Source of the DNA: Actinomycetota bacterium
GTDB taxonomy: Bacteria; Actinomycetota; Actinomycetes; JACCUZ01
Reading direction: 5' to 3'
DNA length: 48,117 bases
Assembly: GCA_030841035.1 (NCBI GenBank)
Contig: JAVEDI010000045.1
Coordinates: forward strand, 1-48,117
The notes under the pieces are model-generated. The model worked only from the letters and a program-made list of their open reading frames with translations. It searched no databases and was not told the DNA's origin. The position numbers were made by a program, and so were the translations under genes. Within the stretch, counting starts at the first letter, position 1. The number at the start of each line of letters is the position of its first letter. Positions 1 through 6,918 of the stretch are shown one piece after another.

Positions 1-1034
1 TAGTCACCGTCCGGCGTGGTGTTCATCAGGTTGACCAGCGCACCGTCGGTGTCCGCGGCGAGCAGCGCGTCCCACTCCCGGCCCCAGATCACCTTGATGA
101 CGTTCCAGCCGGCGCCCCGGAAGAACGATTCCAGCTCCTGGATGATCTTGCCGTTGCCGCGGACCGGACCGTCCAGGCGCTGCAGGTTGCAGTTGATGAC
201 GAAGGTCAGGTTGTCCAGCTCTTCGCGCGCCGCCACGCCGATCGCGCCCAAGGACTCGGGCTCGTCCATCTCGCCGTCGCCGAGGAACGCCCACACGTGC
301 TGCTGGCTCGTGTCCTTGATGCCGCGATTGTGCAGATAGCGGTTGAACCGGGCCTGGTAGATCGCACCCAGCGGGCCGAGCCCCATCGAGACCGTGGGGA
401 ACTCCCAGAAGTCCGGCATCAGCCGTGGGTGGGGGTAGGACGAGAGACCGCCACCGGGGTGCGAGAGCTCCTGGCGGAAGCCGTCCAGCTGCGCCTCGGT
501 GAGCCGGCCCTCGAGGAACGCCCGCGCGTACATGCCCGGCGACGCGTGGCCCTGGTAGAAGATCTGGTCGCCACCGCCCGGGTGGTCCTTCCCGCGGAAG
601 AAGTGGTTGAAGCCGACCTCGTAGAGCGACGCGGAGGAGGCGTAGGTCGAGATGTGACCGCCGACCCCCACCTCCGGGCGCTGGGCGCGGTGCACCATGA
701 TCGCCGCGTTCCACCGCGCGTAGGCCCGGATCCGCTTCTCGACCATCTCGTCGCCGGGGAACCACGGCTCCGCCTCGGGCGCGATCGTGTTGATGTAGTC
801 GGTGCTGCGCAGGCTCGGAACCCCGACCTGCTTCTCGCGGGCCCGCTCCAGCAGGCTCAGCATCAGGTAGCGGGCGCGGTTGCGGCCGGCGTTGTCCACG
901 ACGGCATCCAGCGACTCCAACCACTCGGCCGTCTCCGCCGGGTCGACGTCGAGCAGCTGGCTGGGCAGACCGTCGTTGATGATCGCCGGCCGGCCCGCGT
1001 TCTCGTTGCCGGCGCTGTTGGTCTGGTTGGCCAC
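1..1034 (-). CDS. aceE: Pyruvate dehydrogenase E1 component, homodimeric (AceE), N-terminal part
   Basis: Thiamine-diphosphate E1 subunit that decarboxylates pyruvate and feeds acetyl groups to the E2 lipoyl subunit of the cytosolic pyruvate dehydrogenase complex. Only about the first 344 residues lie in the window; the gene continues past base 1, so the family's usual length (roughly 900) cannot be checked. The diphosphate-binding motif is clear: [10 protein letters not shown] followed by [11 protein letters not shown]. Upstream of it is the typical E1 block with [21 protein letters not shown]. The start is GTG at 1034, preceded by GAAGGA five bases upstream, and the protein begins MANQTNSAG. 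It is transcribed away from the DUF1918 gene. Inverted repeats at 1057-1151 lie in the divergent spacer and could be operators. The assignment is firm. Confidence 0.95.
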   Translation of the reverse strand, partial: MANQTNSAGNENAGRPAIINDGLPSQLLDVDPAETAEWLESLDAVVDNAGRNRARYLMLSLLERAREKQVGVPSLRSTDYINTIAPEAEPWFPGDEMVEKRIRAYARWNAAIMVHRAQRPEVGVGGHISTYASSASLYEVGFNHFFRGKDHPGGGDQIFYQGHASPGMYARAFLEGRLTEAQLDGFRQELSHPGGGLSSYPHPRLMPDFWEFPTVSMGLGPLGAIYQARFNRYLHNRGIKDTSQQHVWAFLGDGEMDEPESLGAIGVAAREELDNLTFVINCNLQRLDGPVRGNGKIIQELESFFRGAGWNVIKVIWGREWDALLAADTDGALVNLMNTTPDGD

Positions 1035-1056
1035 AAGAGTCCTTCACGTCGTGCGG

Positions 1057-1076
1057 ACCGTGCGGGTACGCACGGT
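1057..1076. promoter_or_regulatory. Perfect 8-4-8 inverted repeat just upstream of aceE
   Basis: ACCGTGCG-GGTA-CGCACGGT, arms exact, ending 23 bases before the aceE start codon. It could be a repressor operator or a hairpin in the aceE leader. The regulator is unknown. It is the closest of three perfect inverted repeats in the aceE/DUF1918 spacer. Confidence 0.45.
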
Positions 1077-1082
1077 AGAGGC

Positions 1083-1101
1083 GGGCAGGAGGTGCCTGCC
1101 C
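1083..1101. promoter_or_regulatory. Inverted repeat GGGCAGG-N5-CCTGCCC in the aceE/DUF1918 spacer
   Basis: Exact seven-base arms around five bases, between the divergent aceE and DUF1918 genes. It may be a transcription-factor site or a hairpin. No known motif was recognised. Confidence 0.3.
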
Positions 1102-1139
1102 TCCACCATCGTCCTACGCCAGGCAAAGGGCCGCATCTC

Positions 1140-1151
1140 TACCCATGGGTA
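1140..1151. promoter_or_regulatory. 12-bp palindrome TACCCATGGGTA in the divergent spacer
   Basis: A perfect palindrome in the middle of the aceE/DUF1918 spacer, a usual position for an operator controlling divergent promoters. Function is inferred from position only. Confidence 0.35.
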
Positions 1152-1227
1152 ACCCTTCCGTGAGTGGCTCTGACGGACAAGTCTGTGACTGCCGGACCCG
1201 GCACATCTCTTGTCGAAGGAGGCCGCC

Positions 1228-1419
1228 ATGCGAGCGACGGTCGGTGACCAGCTTCACGTGCACAGCAGGGTCGTCGGGGAGGCGGAGCATCTGGGCGTGA
1301 TCCTCGAGGTGCGCGGCACCGACGGGGAGCCGCCCTACCTGGTCCGGCACCCGGACGGGCAGGAGACGCTGGTCTTCCCCGGGCCGGACGCCGTGGTGGA
1401 GCCGGCGCCGCGCGTCTGA
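1228..1419 (+). CDS. DUF1918 domain protein
   Basis: A 63-residue protein that is almost entirely one DUF1918 domain, a small beta-rich fold common in actinobacteria whose function is not established. It begins MRATVGDQLHVH and contains the family signature PPYLVRHPDGQETLVFPG followed by DAVVEP. The ATG at 1228 is chosen because GAAGGAGG ends six bases before it and family members begin at this point; an upstream in-frame TTG would add six residues without a ribosome site. It is divergent from aceE and may share the operator-like repeats between the two genes. No signal peptide or membrane segment is present. Confidence 0.85.
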   Translation: MRATVGDQLHVHSRVVGEAEHLGVILEVRGTDGEPPYLVRHPDGQETLVFPGPDAVVEPAPRV

Positions 1420-1477
1420 CGGAGGGCGTCGTCCCCGGGTGCGGGCCGAGGCGAGGGCGACCGGGACACTGGGACAC

Positions 1478-1888
1478 ATGCAGACCCGCACGATCGACAT
1501 CACGACCGGCTCGCGCGAGGCCGTCCACGACCTGACGGATGCTTGCCGGGGGTTCCTCGCCGAGGTCGGCGCCGGCGACGGTCTGCTGCACGTGTGGGTG
1601 CCGCACGCGACGGCGGGCCTCGCCGTGCTGGAGACCGGCGCCGGCAGCGACGACGACCTGCTCGCGGCGCTGCGCGAGCTGCTGCCCGCCACCGGTCCCT
1701 GGCGGCACCGCCACGGGTCCCCCGGTCACGGACGCGATCACGTCCTGCCCGCACTCTGCCCGCCGTACGCGAGCGTTCCCGTCGTGGACGGCGCCATGGC
1801 GTTGGGCACCTGGCAGTCGGTGTGCCTCGTGGACCTCAACGGCGACAACCCGCAGCGTCGCGTGCGGTTGTCCTTCCTGCAGGGTTGA
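1478..1888 (+). CDS. YjbQ family protein (UPF0047)
   Basis: A 136-residue member of the YjbQ/UPF0047 family, small trimeric enzymes; E. coli YjbQ has been linked to a minor thiamine phosphate synthase activity, and the physiological role is unclear. The conserved histidine motifs are present: VWVPHATAGLAVLE near residue 50 and HGSPGHGRDHVLPAL near residue 90, followed by a C-terminal strand with LVDLNGDNPQRRVRLSF. Start is ATG 1478 (MQTRTIDI); an upstream in-frame GTG would add 13 residues that do not look like the family. It lies 58 bases after the DUF1918 gene on the same strand, with no obvious functional link. Confidence 0.88.
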   Translation: MQTRTIDITTGSREAVHDLTDACRGFLAEVGAGDGLLHVWVPHATAGLAVLETGAGSDDDLLAALRELLPATGPWRHRHGSPGHGRDHVLPALCPPYASVPVVDGAMALGTWQSVCLVDLNGDNPQRRVRLSFLQG

Positions 1889-2144
1889 CTCGCCTGGCCG
1901 GGCCCGGCCACGGAGGGCGGCACGAAGTGGCCAACCGGGCGCGGGACACCCCGCAGCGGCGCATCTCCCTCCGCCCAGGCGTGTCGCTGACCAGATCCTG
2001 AGCCGAACGGGTTGCGCGACGGCTCGGGGCCGTGTGGACTACGTGCCAAGCATACCGAGGGGGACCTGTCCCGACAGGGGCCACATCTCGACAGGAACCA
2101 TGGGACAGCCCCGTGGGACACGGCGGACAACAGGAGGCACGGGC

Positions 2145-2573
2145 GTGAGCGCGACCGCGGACCACGCGGCGGAAGGGGAGCGCCTGGCCAGCCGGTTGGG
2201 TGTGCGCCCGGGTCAGGTCGTCCAGGAGCTGGGCTACGACGAGGACTGTGACGAGGGGCTGCGGACGGCGGTCGCTGAGCTCTCCGGGTCGCAGATCGTC
2301 GAGGAGGACTTCGACGACGTCGTCGATGTCGTCCTGCTCTGGTGGCGTGACGACGACGGGGACCTCGTCGATGCGCTGGTCGACTCGTTGATCTCGCTCG
2401 GTGACGGCGGCGTCGTATGGCTGCTCACGCCCAAGGCCGGCCGCCCCGGGCACGTCGAGCCGGGCGACATCGGCGACGCGGCACCCACCGCCGGACTGCA
2501 CCAGACCAGCAGCATCAGTGCCGCCCGTGACTGGTCGGGCACGCGGCTGGTGACCCGCAAGTCTGCCCGCTGA
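2145..2573 (+). CDS. DUF3052 domain-containing protein
   Basis: A 142-residue actinobacterial DUF3052 protein of unknown function. It opens with a short helix ([23 protein letters not shown]), followed by an acidic stretch [21 protein letters not shown] and a C-terminal region [18 protein letters not shown] typical of the family. Start is GTG 2145 with AGGAGG eight bases upstream. The 256 bases before it (1889-2144) contain no convincing gene, only a short CCTGTC-CC-GACAGG hairpin at 2065-2078. It lies 19 bases upstream of the peroxiredoxin gene, and from memory the same pair sits next to aceE in mycobacteria, suggesting a conserved but unexplained association. Confidence 0.87.
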   Translation: MSATADHAAEGERLASRLGVRPGQVVQELGYDEDCDEGLRTAVAELSGSQIVEEDFDDVVDVVLLWWRDDDGDLVDALVDSLISLGDGGVVWLLTPKAGRPGHVEPGDIGDAAPTAGLHQTSSISAARDWSGTRLVTRKSAR

Positions 2574-2592
2574 CCTGACCGAAGGAGCCGCT

Positions 2593-3051
2593 GTGGCGGT
2601 AGGGGTGGGCGACGAGGCCCCGGACTTCGAGCTGAAGGACCAGCACGGGCAGCAAGTCCGCCTCTCGAGCTTTCGCGGGCGCAAGAACGTCGTGCTGGTG
2701 TTCTACCCCTGGGCCTTCAGCCGGGTCTGCGGCGCCGAGCTCGACGACCTGCAGGAGAACCTGGCCGACTTCCAGAACGACGACGTCGCGGTGCTCGCCG
2801 TGTCGACCGACTCGATGTACGCCGTGCGGACCTACGCGGACAACCGGGGCTACGCCTTCCCGTTGCTGGCCGACTTCTGGCCGCACGGTGCCGTCGCGTC
2901 GGACTACGGGGTGTTGCACCCGCAGGTCGGCGTGGCGCTGCGGGGGACCTTCTTGATCGACAAGGACGGCGTCGTCCGCTGGACCGTCACCCGCGACATC
3001 GGGGACGCCCGCTGCCTCGACGACTACCGCACGGCGCTCGCCGCACTGTGA
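2593..3051 (+). CDS. AhpE-like peroxiredoxin
   Basis: A 152-residue thiol peroxidase of the AhpC/TSA superfamily that reduces hydroperoxides in the cytosol, most like actinobacterial AhpE. The peroxidatic site PWAFSRVC puts Cys46 in the PxxxSxxC motif within the thioredoxin fold. There is no resolving cysteine close by as in BCP proteins; the only other cysteine is near residue 138 (GDARCLDD). AhpE is a 1-Cys enzyme recycled by mycoredoxin/mycothiol, which fits this taxon. Start is GTG 2593 with GAAGGAG upstream. The gene follows DUF3052 closely and precedes tRNA-Val. Confidence 0.88.
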   Translation: MAVGVGDEAPDFELKDQHGQQVRLSSFRGRKNVVLVFYPWAFSRVCGAELDDLQENLADFQNDDVAVLAVSTDSMYAVRTYADNRGYAFPLLADFWPHGAVASDYGVLHPQVGVALRGTFLIDKDGVVRWTVTRDIGDARCLDDYRTALAAL

Positions 3052-3098
3052 GCGGGCGCGACCGGTAGGCTCGTCCGGCGCCTCGCCAGGGGTGCGCC

Positions 3099-3172
3099 GG
3101 GCGCATAGCTCAGTTGGTTAGAGCACCTGCCTTACAAGCAGGGGGTCGGCGGTTCGAGTCCGTCTGCGCCCA
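3099..3172 (+). tRNA. tRNA-Val (anticodon UAC)
   Basis: A complete cloverleaf. The acceptor GGGCGCA (3099-3105) pairs with TGCGCCC (3165-3171), with discriminator A at 3172. The D arm is AGCTCAGTTGGTTAGAGC. The anticodon stem CCTGC/GCAGG encloses loop CTTACAA, giving anticodon TAC at 3133-3135. The T arm contains GGTTCGAGTCC. The genome continues ACCG, so the terminal CCA is not encoded. The gene borders the accessory block that follows, so it is a candidate integration site, although no integrase is nearby. Confidence 0.96.
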
Positions 3173-3298
3173 CCGGATTGACGGCTCGACGGGGATCGAC
3201 GTCCAGGCGCGAGCGCGTGCCGGATCGTCCAGGGATCCTGTCCGTTGAGACAAAGACGCCGTTGGGGTCGGTGCCTCCGGGCGCGTGACAATGCTCAC

Positions 3299-3892
3299 GT
3301 GAGCGAGACTCCCGAGCTGCTGGTCGCCGACGCCGGCGGCTGGCGCGGCTGGCTGGCAGCCAACCACGCGACGTCACGCGGCGTTCGGCTCGTGCTGGCC
3401 AGGAAGGGCGTTGTCGAGCCGACGCGGCTGACCTACGACGATGCGCTGCCCGACGCGCTCAGCTACGGCTGGATCGACGGCCACCTCACCCGTCGCGACG
3501 ACGCCACCTACCGCGTCCGGTTCACGCCCCGTCGAGCCGGCAGCTCGTGGTCACAGCGCAACGTCGAGATCGCTGAGCGGCTGATCTCCCACGGACAGAT
3601 GCAGCCGGCGGGTCTGGTCGCGGTCGAGCGAGCCAAGGCCGACGGGCGGTGGGAGAGTGCCTACCGCGGTTCGGCATCCATGGAGGTTCCTGACGACCTG
3701 CGCGACGCGCTCGCCGCATCGCCACGCGCACAGGCCATGTGGGACGTGCTGACGCGCACAAACAGATACGCCGTGCTGTACCGGGTGCACGAGGCCAAAC
3801 GCCGGGACACTCGCGCACGCCGAATCACTCAATACGTCGACATGCTCGGGTGCGGCGACACGCCGCACCCGCAGAAGACAAAGCCGCAATGA
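3299..3892 (+). CDS. YdeI/OmpD-associated family protein
   Basis: A 197-residue protein of the YdeI/OmpD-associated family, a widespread group whose biochemical role is poorly defined; some annotations call it bacteriocin-protection protein. Family features visible are the region SRGVRLVLARKG, the signature ALPDALSYGWIDGHL near residue 55, RFTPRRAGSSWSQRNVE near residue 75, and the late YRVHEAKRRDTRARRITQYVDML helix. Start is GTG 3299 (VSETPELLV), the only start that fits the family N-terminus. It stands alone between tRNA-Val and the ars locus. No membrane segment is present. Confidence 0.85.
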   Translation: MSETPELLVADAGGWRGWLAANHATSRGVRLVLARKGVVEPTRLTYDDALPDALSYGWIDGHLTRRDDATYRVRFTPRRAGSSWSQRNVEIAERLISHGQMQPAGLVAVERAKADGRWESAYRGSASMEVPDDLRDALAASPRAQAMWDVLTRTNRYAVLYRVHEAKRRDTRARRITQYVDMLGCGDTPHPQKTKPQ

Positions 3893-4073
3893 CGTGCCGA
3901 CCCCCTCACCCCTCAGCCTGCCGACCAGAGCCAACTGCCGCCGGCAGTCCACGGACACAATTGGCGAGGAGTACGCGCTTACGTCCGCGATCCTGCCTAG
4001 CGGCACAGAATGCCGGTTCCGTTCGGTGGTCGGCCAGGAGATGTGCCTCAACCGGTGTTCATACGGCGAGGTA

Positions 4074-4196
4074 GGCAGCGACACCTTGGGCGCCGTGCCG
4101 GTCGAGGTTGGCCGCGACCCGCGGGGGCGGGTGCTGATCGACCCAGCCGGTCATCCGTTCTGCCTGACGCACCTCACACCAGAAATGTCTCATTGA
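4074..4196 (+). pseudogene. Remnant of a glyoxalase-like (VOC) protein C-terminus
   Basis: The 360-base stretch 3893-4252 has no intact gene. In one frame its end encodes about 40 residues ending VLIDPAGHPFCLTHL, which closely resembles the last strand of Glyoxalase_6-type VOC proteins (DPEGHPFCL). Upstream in the same frame there is no recognisable first half, and the frame opens only 60 codons earlier with unrelated composition. I infer a decayed gene whose 5' part was lost, perhaps during rearrangement next to the ars locus. A very short functional protein cannot be excluded. Confidence 0.5.
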
Positions 4197-4252
4197 CGCA
4201 CGCGACCGGCTCCGCGCCCACCGGACCCGCCAGTCGGCGGGCCGGCAGCCAC

Positions 4253-4615
4253 TCAGCAACCGGCCGGGTCCAGCACGCGCGCGACGCCGGTGAGCGCCTC
4301 GGGGACGACGCGGTACCAGGTCCAGGTGCCGCGGCGCTCACCGACGACGAGACCGGCGGCGGCGAGCACCTTGACGTGGTGGCTCACCGTCGGCTGGGAC
4401 AGGCCGAGCGGGCCGGTGAGGTCACATGTGCACATCTCGTGGTTCTCGCTGGCGAGCAGCATCGACAGCAGTCGCAGACGTGCTGGGTCGGCGAGCGCCT
4501 TGAGCCGATTGGCCAGTTCCCGGGCGTCGGTCGCGGACAGGGGCGACGCAGCGAGCGGCACGCAGCAGTCTGCGGCGGTCGGTAGCGGCTCGAGCAGCGG
4601 GAGTGGTTTGGGCAT
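4253..4615 (-). CDS. arsR: ArsR-family arsenic-responsive repressor (first copy)
   Basis: A 120-residue winged-helix repressor expected to bind DNA until As(III) is chelated. The ArsR core is clear: LKALADPARLRLLSML, then Cys62/Cys64 in MCTCDL at the metalloid site, the recognition helix LSQPTVSHHVKVL, and the wing RRGTWTWYRV. Extra cysteines at 17-18 (ADCCVP) and at the final residue could serve as further ligands. Start is ATG 4615 with AGGA nearby; a TTG nine codons upstream lacks a ribosome site. It is divergent from arsI, with a perfect palindrome GTCAATATTGAC (4645-4656) at its own promoter, consistent with autorepression. Confidence 0.9.
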   Translation of the reverse strand: MPKPLPLLEPLPTAADCCVPLAASPLSATDARELANRLKALADPARLRLLSMLLASENHEMCTCDLTGPLGLSQPTVSHHVKVLAAAGLVVGERRGTWTWYRVVPEALTGVARVLDPAGC

Positions 4616-4644
4616 GATGGCATCCTGCCAGGAGATAGACAAGA

Positions 4645-4656
4645 GTCAATATTGAC
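4645..4656. promoter_or_regulatory. Probable ArsR operator (GTCAATATTGAC)
   Basis: A perfect 12-bp palindrome 30 bases upstream of the first arsR and 135 bases before arsI. AT-rich TCAA...TTGA dyads are typical of ArsR/SmtB operators, and this is an AT-rich island in GC-rich DNA. Binding is inferred. Confidence 0.55.
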
Positions 4657-4693
4657 AACTGTCGATCTCATCCCGCAGAGTGGTCCGGCACGA

Positions 4694-4711
4694 CATCGAT
4701 CATGGTCGATG
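4694..4711. promoter_or_regulatory. Inverted repeat CATCGA-N6-TCGATG upstream of arsI
   Basis: Exact six-base arms around six bases, 80 bases before the arsI start in the divergent arsR/arsI spacer. It could be a second operator, for example for the other ArsR. It does not match the 4645 palindrome, so two specificities are possible. Confidence 0.35.
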
Positions 4712-4790
4712 ACCGTCCCCGCTCGCCTCCGCAGGGGCGGCCCGCGTGTCGGAGCATCCACCTGTGGACCAACACCAACCGGAGGACCAC

Positions 4791-5234
4791 GTGTCACGCG
4801 TCCAGCTCGCCATCAACGTCGAAGACATCGAGGAAGCCGTGGCGTTCTACTCGCGGTTCTTCGATACCGAACCCGCGAAGCGCCGCCCCGGCTACGCGAA
4901 CTTCGCGATCGCCGAGCCGCCGTTGAAGCTCGTCCTGATCGAGAGCCCCGGACGGGGCGGGTCTCTGAACCATCTGGGCATCGAGGTTGCCTCGCCCCAG
5001 GAGGTCGCCGAGGCGACGCGCCGTTACGCCGCAGCGGGGATGTCGACACGGGTCGAGGACGGCACCACGTGCTGCTATGCGCTGCAGGACAAGGTGTGGG
5101 TGACCGCTCCTGGCGGTGAACCGTGGGAGATCTACACGGTGCTCGCCGACGCCGGGCGGGAGCTGGAAGGAAAGAGCCACGCCGACCTCGACATGGTCCC
5201 GGCCGCCGCCAACGGCGGCGGCTGCTGCTGCTGA
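4791..5234 (+). CDS. arsI: ArsI/CadI-type VOC protein, probable C-As lyase
   Basis: A 147-residue vicinal-oxygen-chelate protein. ArsI cleaves the carbon-arsenic bond of trivalent organoarsenicals such as methylarsenite, using Fe(II) and O2; the closely related CadI is cadmium-induced. Expected Fe ligands are visible at Gln5 (VQLAINV), His61 (LNHLGIEV) and Glu113 (PWEIY), with the As-binding pair Cys94-Cys95 in TTCCYALQDKVWV. The C-terminus ends in a cysteine cluster, GGGCCC. Start is GTG 4791 with GGAGG five bases upstream, preferred over an ATG at 4746. It is the first gene of the arsI-arsR-aqp/arsC set, so ArsI fits better than CadI. Confidence 0.85.
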   Translation: MSRVQLAINVEDIEEAVAFYSRFFDTEPAKRRPGYANFAIAEPPLKLVLIESPGRGGSLNHLGIEVASPQEVAEATRRYAAAGMSTRVEDGTTCCYALQDKVWVTAPGGEPWEIYTVLADAGRELEGKSHADLDMVPAAANGGGCCC

Positions 5235-5346
5235 CGCGGCGCCGCTGGGCGGCCCTCCCTCGCCGAACCGGGCCAGGCTGTCGGACCCGGGTTCACCCAG
5301 TGTTCGTTTGCGCCAGGACCGGGGGACGACGAGGATTCACGCTGCC

Positions 5347-5694
5347 ATGACAAGTCGTGCTGCTGAGCTGAACGTCGGGCCCCGTCCCCCCGACGCCCTG
5401 CCCTCACTCGACGACCGGCTGCTGCGGCTGTTGGCGGATCCGCTGCGGGCCCGGCTGGTCTCGCTGCTCGCTGGCGAGCAGCTGTGCACCTGCCATCTGG
5501 CGCAGGCCACCGGCGCTCTCCCGTCCGCGGTGTCCAACCAGCTGCGCCACCTGCGCGAGGCCGGCGTGGTGGAGCCCGAAGCAGCGGGCCGGTTCACCTA
5601 CTACCGCCTGCGACCGGAGATGCTCGCGGGCCTCGGCGAGCACCTCACTGCCTTGGCCACGGCTGCCCGCGCCGCCGAGAAGCGGCCCTGCTGA
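5347..5694 (+). CDS. ArsR-family repressor (second copy)
   Basis: A 115-residue winged-helix repressor, only moderately similar to the divergent ArsR. The core runs LDDRLLRLLADPLRARLVSLL, then metal-site Cys47/Cys49 in LCTCHLA, recognition helix LPSAVSNQLRHLR and wing EAAGRFTYYRLRP. Start is ATG 5347. Its stop overlaps the ATG of the aquaporin-ArsC fusion by one base (TGATG), so the two are probably translationally coupled. Two ArsR proteins at one locus may give separate control of the divergent units or different metalloid specificity. Confidence 0.88.
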   Translation: MTSRAAELNVGPRPPDALPSLDDRLLRLLADPLRARLVSLLAGEQLCTCHLAQATGALPSAVSNQLRHLREAGVVEPEAAGRFTYYRLRPEMLAGLGEHLTALATAARAAEKRPC

Positions 5695-6911
5695 TGGGTC
5701 GCGGCGCTCTGCCGGCCCCGCTTGCTCGTCGCCTGCTGGCGGAGTTCGTCGGCACGGGGCTGCTGGTCACCGTGGTGGTCGGCTCGGGCATCGCCGCGGC
5801 GAACCTGACACCGGGCGACGTCGGCTTGCAACTGTTCTACAACTCGACAGCCACCGTGTTCGGGCTTACGGTTCTGATCCTGATGCTGGGCCCCGTGTCC
5901 GGCGCGCACTTCAACCCTGTCGTCTCGGGCGCCGACTGGCTGCTCGGCCGACGAGCGGGCACCGGACTTACCGGCAGGGACGCGTCGGCGTACGGCGCTG
6001 TCCAGACCGTGGGGGCGGTCGTCGGCGCGGTGCTGGCCAACGTGATGTTCGACGTGCCCACGGCGTTCGCGAGCAAGGACCGCAGCGACTGGCACCTGTG
6101 GGTGAGCGAAGTCGTGGCCACCGCCGGGCTTGTCGCGCTCGTCTTCGCGTTGGCCCGCAGCGGCCGCGGGGCGTGGGCTGCTCCCGCCGTCGGCGCATAT
6201 CTGGGCGCGGCGTACTGGTTCACATCCTCGACGTCCTTCGCGAACCCGGCAGTCACCGTCGGTCGGATGTTCTCCGACACCTTCGCGGGCATCACGCCGC
6301 CATCGGTACCCGGCTTCGTCATCGCCCAGCTCGCCGGGGCAGCAGCGGGGCTCGGACTCGTCCGCGTCCTCTACCCCGACGTCGCCCTGGTCGCCGACCA
6401 GGTCGTCGTCCCGCATCATCACCAGCAACCTCGCGACGGTGGGTCCATGATGACCGACAAGCCCAGCATCCTGTTCGCGTGCAAGGCGAACGCCGGTCGC
6501 AGCGCCAGCGCCAAGGTGCTGGCCGAGTACTACGCACGAGATCGTGTCGAGGTGTTCTCCGCGGGCTCCGAGCCGGGAGACCGTGTCCATCCCGAGGTCG
6601 CCGACGTCCTCTCCTCGCTCGGTCTGGACGCGAGCGGGGAGGTGCCGAAGGCCTTCGACCCCGACGGCGCCTACACAGCGGTCGTCACGATGGGCTGCGG
6701 CGAGGCCTGCCCCTTCTACACGGGCGCCAGCTACGACGACTGGGAGCTGGACGACCCACAGGGCCAAGAACCAGATGCCGTACGTCGCATCGTGCGCGAC
6801 ATCGACCATCGGGTACGCGCCCTGCTCGCCGACCTCGTCCCGGACCTTCAGCTGCCGTCGTCGGTCTTCGCGCAACCGGCACACGCAAGGACGACCGTTC
6901 CCCGGGGATAG
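5694..6911 (+). CDS. Aquaporin-arsenate reductase fusion (AqpS-ArsC)
   Basis: A 405-residue fusion of a channel to an enzyme. Residues about 10-230 are a six-helix MIP/aquaporin domain with pore motifs N74-P75-V76 (HFNPVVS, an NPV variant) and N184-P185-A186 (FANPAVT). A histidine-rich linker (VVPHHHQQP, residues 238-246) leads to an ArsC domain of the low-molecular-weight phosphatase fold, with P-loop C263-x5-R269 (CKANAGRS) and C335/C339 (MGCGEACP). Expected role: the ArsC half reduces As(V) and As(III) leaves through the attached channel. Such fusions are known from Salinispora and Frankia. The reading frame is continuous with no stop between domains. Start is ATG 5694, overlapping the arsR stop. 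Confidence 0.93.
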   Translation: MGRGALPAPLARRLLAEFVGTGLLVTVVVGSGIAAANLTPGDVGLQLFYNSTATVFGLTVLILMLGPVSGAHFNPVVSGADWLLGRRAGTGLTGRDASAYGAVQTVGAVVGAVLANVMFDVPTAFASKDRSDWHLWVSEVVATAGLVALVFALARSGRGAWAAPAVGAYLGAAYWFTSSTSFANPAVTVGRMFSDTFAGITPPSVPGFVIAQLAGAAAGLGLVRVLYPDVALVADQVVVPHHHQQPRDGGSMMTDKPSILFACKANAGRSASAKVLAEYYARDRVEVFSAGSEPGDRVHPEVADVLSSLGLDASGEVPKAFDPDGAYTAVVTMGCGEACPFYTGASYDDWELDDPQGQEPDAVRRIVRDIDHRVRALLADLVPDLQLPSSVFAQPAHARTTVPRG

Positions 6912-6918
6912 CTGCCAG

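Noticed and set aside
5484-5693. Upstream extension of the aquaporin-ArsC frame into arsR
   Set aside because: The frame is open but out of frame with arsR and lacks family residues; the coupled ATG at 5694 fits the aquaporin start.
5601-6884. Long open frame antisense to the aquaporin-ArsC fusion
   Set aside because: The composition is Arg/Asp/His-rich with no motif, while the sense frame has all pore and catalytic residues.
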